A stretch of DNA of 64,000 bases from Pestalotiopsis fici W106-1 (taxonomy: Eukaryota; Ascomycota; Sordariomycetes; Amphisphaeriales; Sporocadaceae), in assembly GCF_000516985.1 (NCBI RefSeq), contig NW_006917092.1, forward strand, positions 2,372,619 to 2,436,618, written 5' to 3'. Position numbers and translations under genes: made by a program. The notes under the pieces are model-generated. The model made no database searches and was not told where the DNA came from. It saw only the letters and a list, made by a program, of their open reading frames with translations. Every line of letters starts with the position of its first letter. Positions within the stretch are counted from its first letter, which is position 1. Shown here piece by piece: positions 60,701 to 64,000 of the stretch.

Positions 60701-61109
60701 AGGGCGGATCGCATACTGACGAAGGAACTTCAGATATATGGTCGGAGGAGATGGTCCAGAAACTGCTCAACAAAGAGGCGGCGGAGGATAAGCAAGCTGG
60801 AGTTTACGGCATCGCTTTGATGGCTGCTTTCTGCGAAGGACACCAAGAAGCCAAAACGATACTGGCCAAGCTTGTTGCCTCGCAACTGTTCAAGAAAACA
60901 AGGAGCAAGAAGATAGCAATGTGGTACTGCGTAAGTATTTCCCAATCGTAAAAAGTTGACGACGGATCCTATACTCATTTTGTCTATATTAGTCCGAATG
61001 CGGTCAGGAAAATTTAGTGACTACTAATCCCTCCTGCTCTCTCTGTGGCCACGTTCAAGGTCCGCGGGATACTGTTGAGAGAGTTGAAGTAAGGCGGTCT
61101 GCTTGGTGA
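57794..61109 (+). CDS. NLR-type STAND protein: PNP_UDP - NACHT - ankyrin - zinc finger
   Basis: Four exons, 57794-58778, 58832-59693, 59790-60930 and 60993-61109, give 1034 residues in exact phase. Residues about 8-315 are a purine-nucleoside-phosphorylase-like domain: MVGIGGG at 88-94, LGDIVVSSPG, CFEMEAAGLMN near 260-270 and the GICDYSDTHKNKAWQGYAA block containing the likely catalytic Asp. Residues about 400-560 are a NACHT NTPase with P-loop GIPGCGKT (408-415) and Walker B VWIVLDALDEC near 507-517. Helical winged-helix-like sequence follows (GMFRWVALQLDALEGC, then DRPLRLEEAVDAIAV). Ankyrin repeats cover about 860-985 (LYYASLLGFPRCFKILLGEG). The last intron splits a RanBP2-like zinc ribbon, W-x-C-x2-C-x3-N then C-x2-C (Cys996, 999, 1011, 1014). 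Family knowledge: such fungal NLRs act in non-self recognition and cell death, with the N-terminal domain as effector and the repeats as sensor. An alternative donor GTAAGG at about 61089 could extend the C-terminus. Confidence 0.9.
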
Positions 61110-61601
61110 TCCGCAAACCCCCTGAATAAGAAAGTTTCCTCGACAGATTCACACTGGGTTCTAAGCAAGAACATTGATCTCGAGCTGTTCGAGTGCATTG
61201 CAAGCCGACGCTTCCTGCTTTCAACCCGGCAAAACCTGCGCTCACCAGGCCTTGGAAAATGCTGATCAATATCGGATATTTCACCACATCGAAGCATCAT
61301 CTTCTCATAAGGTAACCTAACTTCATTGCATACCTACTCAGAAGTTTCAGAATTTAAGAAAAGCATGACAGCCTTAGATCGGCCCTGGAAGGCGGAATTA
61401 TACTTGAAAGATTCAAATTTAGTGCTTATTTCATGAAATATGCCCTTCGAAATTGTACCCACTAATGCATACCCAGTATGTATTTTTGAATCGAGTAATG
61501 CTCGAAAAGACCAATGTTATTTTAGTGACTATGTTATACCTATAATTTTTCCAAAACAGACGTTGACAATATTGGGCAGCATGCCATTCTATGGCATTCT
61601 T
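61110..61601. other. Convergent intergenic region, NLR / hydrolase
   Basis: About 490 bp between two 3' ends. Nothing recognised, although an alternative last exon of the NLR gene could fall here. Confidence 0.5.
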
Positions 61602-62705
61602 TCATGCCGCCAAGAAATCTCCAAGATGCTGCATATACTTTGCCCGCTGATCCACGTGCGAGAAATGGGCTGCATTATCCAATGTGATCCATTTGACTTT
61701 CTTGATCTTATCAAAGAAATGTTGCATTGCCACGTCCTTTGCCTGGTCGGCTGTACCGTTGATCAAGAGGGTCGGGACATTGACCCTGTCGAGCAAATGC
61801 AAAGAGGTCCAGTTTCGGAGCGAGCCAGAGATGTATAGCTCGCTAGGCTCGTCCCTAGATGAATATGAGTACAAGTGGCCTTGTGTGGGTATCTTTCGGC
61901 AGAAATCATTGCTCACATTGTTCCATACGTAGTAGCATCTTTTGCAAACCAATCCAAAGCAGCCTGAACCTCTGGCGATGGCCAAGGTTTGGTGAGACTG
62001 AGGTGTCTCTTGCAAAAGACTTCTATGGCAGACTCGTATTCTGGGGTTTCGAATTCTTCCGTTTGGTCGGCATGGTCGAGGACGGCTTGGACATCCTCTG
62101 GTAGATCCTTTCTCAAGGCTGTGATTCCAACTCTACACACATCGATACTTGCAAGGCTGTTCGATATGACCAAGCGACGGAGGTTTGCAGCATACGCAGA
62201 TGCAGCGATCCACTCGACTGCAAGCATCTCACCCCACGAGTGACCAAGCATATCGAATTATTTCTGCTGGAGATCGAGGTGATGGATGAGGTTACCAAGT
62301 TCCCGAACGAACAAGTCGACGGACCAAAATTCCTCATCGCCGTTTTTCTCAGGCAAATGAGTTGATTTACCATTTCCGATCTGGTCGTAGAAAATGAGTG
62401 GCCGAGACAAGTCCGTCAGCGGTAGCAAGTACTCGTGACACGCCCCGGGACCGCCATGAAGGACAATCAAAGGTATGTCGGGGCCATCAAGTTGACCAAC
62501 AACTTTATACCAGGTATTGCAAGGTTCCTCTAGACCTTGCACCTTGAAGACTGCTTTTCCCAAGTTTTTGAACACATTAGAGATATATCTTGCCAAGTTG
62601 CAAATTTTGAAGCATGGGAGGATCTATTGACGGGTAATAATGACCAGGGGGTGTGCCAGTGAGTTGGAGACGGGAATAGAGGCACAGCTAGCATACCTCT
62701 GTCAT
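61602..62705 (-). pseudogene. Alpha/beta hydrolase, proline iminopeptidase-like, with nonsense codon
   Basis: A homologue of fungal proline-specific peptidases and amino-acid amidases (alpha/beta hydrolase fold). Conserved parts are VLHGGPGACHEYLLPLTDL (oxyanion region), IFYDQIGNGKSTHLPEK, the nucleophile elbow GHSWG, LRRLVISNSLASI, and, after a 62-bp intron (61855-61916), TLLINGTADQAKDVAMQHF and the catalytic-His strand DNAAHFSHVDQ. The frame is continuous from about 62596 to 61917 except for a TAA at 62258-62260, directly before FDMLGHSWG. No splice pair removes it. The residue after the GHSWG nucleophile motif is Glu, where homologues usually have Gly. The start is uncertain: an ATG at 62705 (MTE, then a GTATGC donor) may join to an acceptor at about 62630. 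Probably a recent pseudogene, or a single-base error. Confidence 0.75.
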
Positions 62706-63896
62706 TGTTTCTGTGTCGATAACCAACCAAATACGCACTGAGGGATTGGAGATTGTTTGAGATTGTTTGAGATTGTTTGAGATAATGTCATGTCTCAAGA
62801 GATAAATGATGAGCAGGCTGTCCTGCCTTTATGCACTTCAGACCCCCATGCTGCCCGTACAGCTAAGCAGCAGCACAGCACAGACGTGCCGCTCATCACA
62901 TATCCGACGGGTATGAGCGGTCCCAATCCCTGTGCATATGTATGACTGCCAAGTAGTGCAAGGAGTTATGATGGACATTCATCAAAGTTTTTCACAAAGT
63001 GACAGAGAACCACAATGTTTGATTTTCTTGATGATACTAAAACTATTGACTAATATCTCACTTGATTTCAGGCAAAGTCGGAAACGGGCTGTTGTTTGCG
63101 CAGTTCCTGATATTCACCCCAAATTCGCTTCATTGAGACTGAAAATTCGCGAATGGCCCAGGCTTGGCCGTGTACTCGTTCTTCGGGAGATGAAAGAGCT
63201 GGTAACCGTGTTGAACCAGTAGCACTGGAAAATTCTGTCAAGCAGGAAGTCCATACAGGCCTGAGTCAGCCCACGGTCGCTGTAGGCAGTTATACTTTAT
63301 TTTTTATTTTTTAACTTTTTATACTCTGGCGTCGGGAATTGTGCTTGTAGAAGTGGTGGCTGAGAAGAGACCTTGCATTCGTCCAAGGGGATTAGGAAGA
63401 CGATTAATCTCACTCACGAGCGTCATGACAAGGTTGAGGCACTTGACGAACAGAAAAGATATCAGAGACAGCATGCAAACAATCCATGATGTAGAGCAAG
63501 TCGATCGGTCCCTTGAAATCCCGATGGCAATCAGGGAACATACATCTAGTATCATCATATCCACTCCTAGCCTATAGTATATACGGCAAGCTCCAATAAG
63601 AAGTAACTATTTACCCCCCGCAACGTAGGATTATAAGCACTAATCATGTCTTCATACAAGGGTACCATATTCGTCAACTCCAAAAACGAGTTTGAACGAG
63701 TACGTCATCACGACACCTACGTTCATTGGTTGAGTATGATTCTCTGACTAATTCCATAAGCGTTGTCGGCTCCGAACCATGAGCCTACGATGATCCCATA
63801 TAAAACGGCACCAGGCGCGTAATTTGCAGTCATATGCTGATTTCGTCTGGTTCCATCCAAGTATTACACGGAGAAAGTGACTGAAAACAATACACC
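62706..63896. other. Gene-poor region before the right-edge gene
   Basis: 1.2 kb with a short tandem repeat and a T/A-rich run near 63295-63320. The open frame on each strand at 63319-63577 has no recognised family. Confidence 0.45.
62749..62783. repeat. Tandem 10-bp repeat (GATTGTTTGA)
   Basis: Three consecutive perfect copies of GATTGTTTGA plus partial flanking units, just upstream of the hydrolase pseudogene. Confidence 0.85.
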
Positions 63897-64000
63897 ATGG
63901 CACCACAGGCTACAAATTCAGCACCTATCGTGGTCATAGGGTGTGTGCGGTCAAATCCTTGCATGAACCGAGGCCCCAATCTGCTGACCACTCTTCAGTG
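63897..64000 (+). CDS. Start of a probable FAD/NAD-dependent oxidoreductase (partial)
   Basis: Exon 1 (63897-63940) encodes MAPQATNSAPIVVIG, the first beta strand and turn of a dinucleotide-binding Rossmann fold as in D-amino-acid-oxidase-like or related flavoenzymes. A GTGTGT donor follows directly. A CTGAC branch-like element and TTCAG acceptor lie at the window end, so exon 2 would begin at 63999 with phase that completes Gly and continues with a codon beginning with G (the expected G-x-G pattern). Only two bases of exon 2 are visible, so the family is a guess based on the strand motif. Confidence 0.5.
   Translation, partial: MAPQATNSAPIVVIGCVRSNPCMNRGPNLLTTLQ

Noticed and set aside
63319..63577. 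Overlapping frames on both strands, the minus one partly hydrophobic
   Set aside because: Neither strand has a clear start, domain or splice structure, so it is unclear which, if any, is coding.
1..64000. tRNA, 5S rRNA, CRISPR array or transposon
   Set aside because: Scanned by eye for tRNA T-arm patterns, 5S-like blocks, regularly spaced repeats and transposase or reverse-transcriptase motifs; none convincing. A covariance-model and repeat search would be decisive.

Overview
This window is nuclear DNA of a filamentous ascomycete, most likely a Sordariomycete and perhaps Hypocreales. The evidence is the short introns of about 48-113 bp with internal CTAAC/CTGAC-like branch sites, GC-rich coding sequence, compact housekeeping genes on both strands, and fungal families such as the ankyrin/NACHT genes, a PL4 rhamnogalacturonan lyase, LEU4, ADE1, ERF2 and MIC19. 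The species cannot be named from the sequence alone. A run of 100 Ns at 10991-11090 marks a scaffold gap. I built gene models by hand, combining reading-phase arithmetic with family conservation. Most of them close exactly in phase.

Layout. 1.1-1.8 kb: Arp2/3 subunit ARPC4 (-). 2.6-4.4: proteasome-associated deubiquitinase UBP6 (+). 5.3-8.0: a three-RRM RNA-binding protein (-), followed by a 3.8-kb gene-free stretch with the gap. 11.8-12.5: MICOS subunit MIC19 (+). 12.7-13.7: TYW3 (-). 14.1-14.6: a small degenerate repeat. 14.9-16.7: secreted rhamnogalacturonan lyase (-). 17.6-19.7: DHHC palmitoyltransferase ERF2 (-). 21.0-21.7: small mitochondrial membrane protein (+). 22.7-24.1: phosphoserine phosphatase SER2 (-). 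25.3-27.5: a frameshifted fungal NLR-like/ankyrin-type gene (+). 30.7-31.7: PAPS reductase (+). 33.2-34.5: GPI-anchored fasciclin protein (+). 36.0-39.0: importin-beta KAP95 (-). 40.8-42.3: SAICAR synthetase ADE1 (+). 43.3-45.4: 2-isopropylmalate synthase LEU4 (-).

From about 45.5 kb onward the window becomes accessory in character: sparser, more AT-rich and less conserved. It holds a possible tiny two-exon gene (48.2-48.5), an APH-family kinase-like protein (49.2-50.5), a small secreted Cys-rich EF-hand protein that looks like a candidate effector (52.0-52.6), a 1025-residue coiled-coil protein of unknown function (53.4-56.5), a complete NLR-type STAND protein with PNP_UDP, NACHT, ankyrin and zinc-finger parts (57.8-61.1), an alpha/beta hydrolase broken by a nonsense codon (61.6-62.7), and the first exon of a probable FAD/NAD-dependent oxidoreductase at the right edge.

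The housekeeping genes share no pathway. They do include four amino-acid, sulfur or purine biosynthesis genes (SER2, PAPS reductase, ADE1, LEU4). The most interesting part is the right-hand 12 kb, where a putative innate-immune NLR with an enzymatic N-terminal domain sits among a candidate effector, an orphan coiled-coil gene and a decaying hydrolase.
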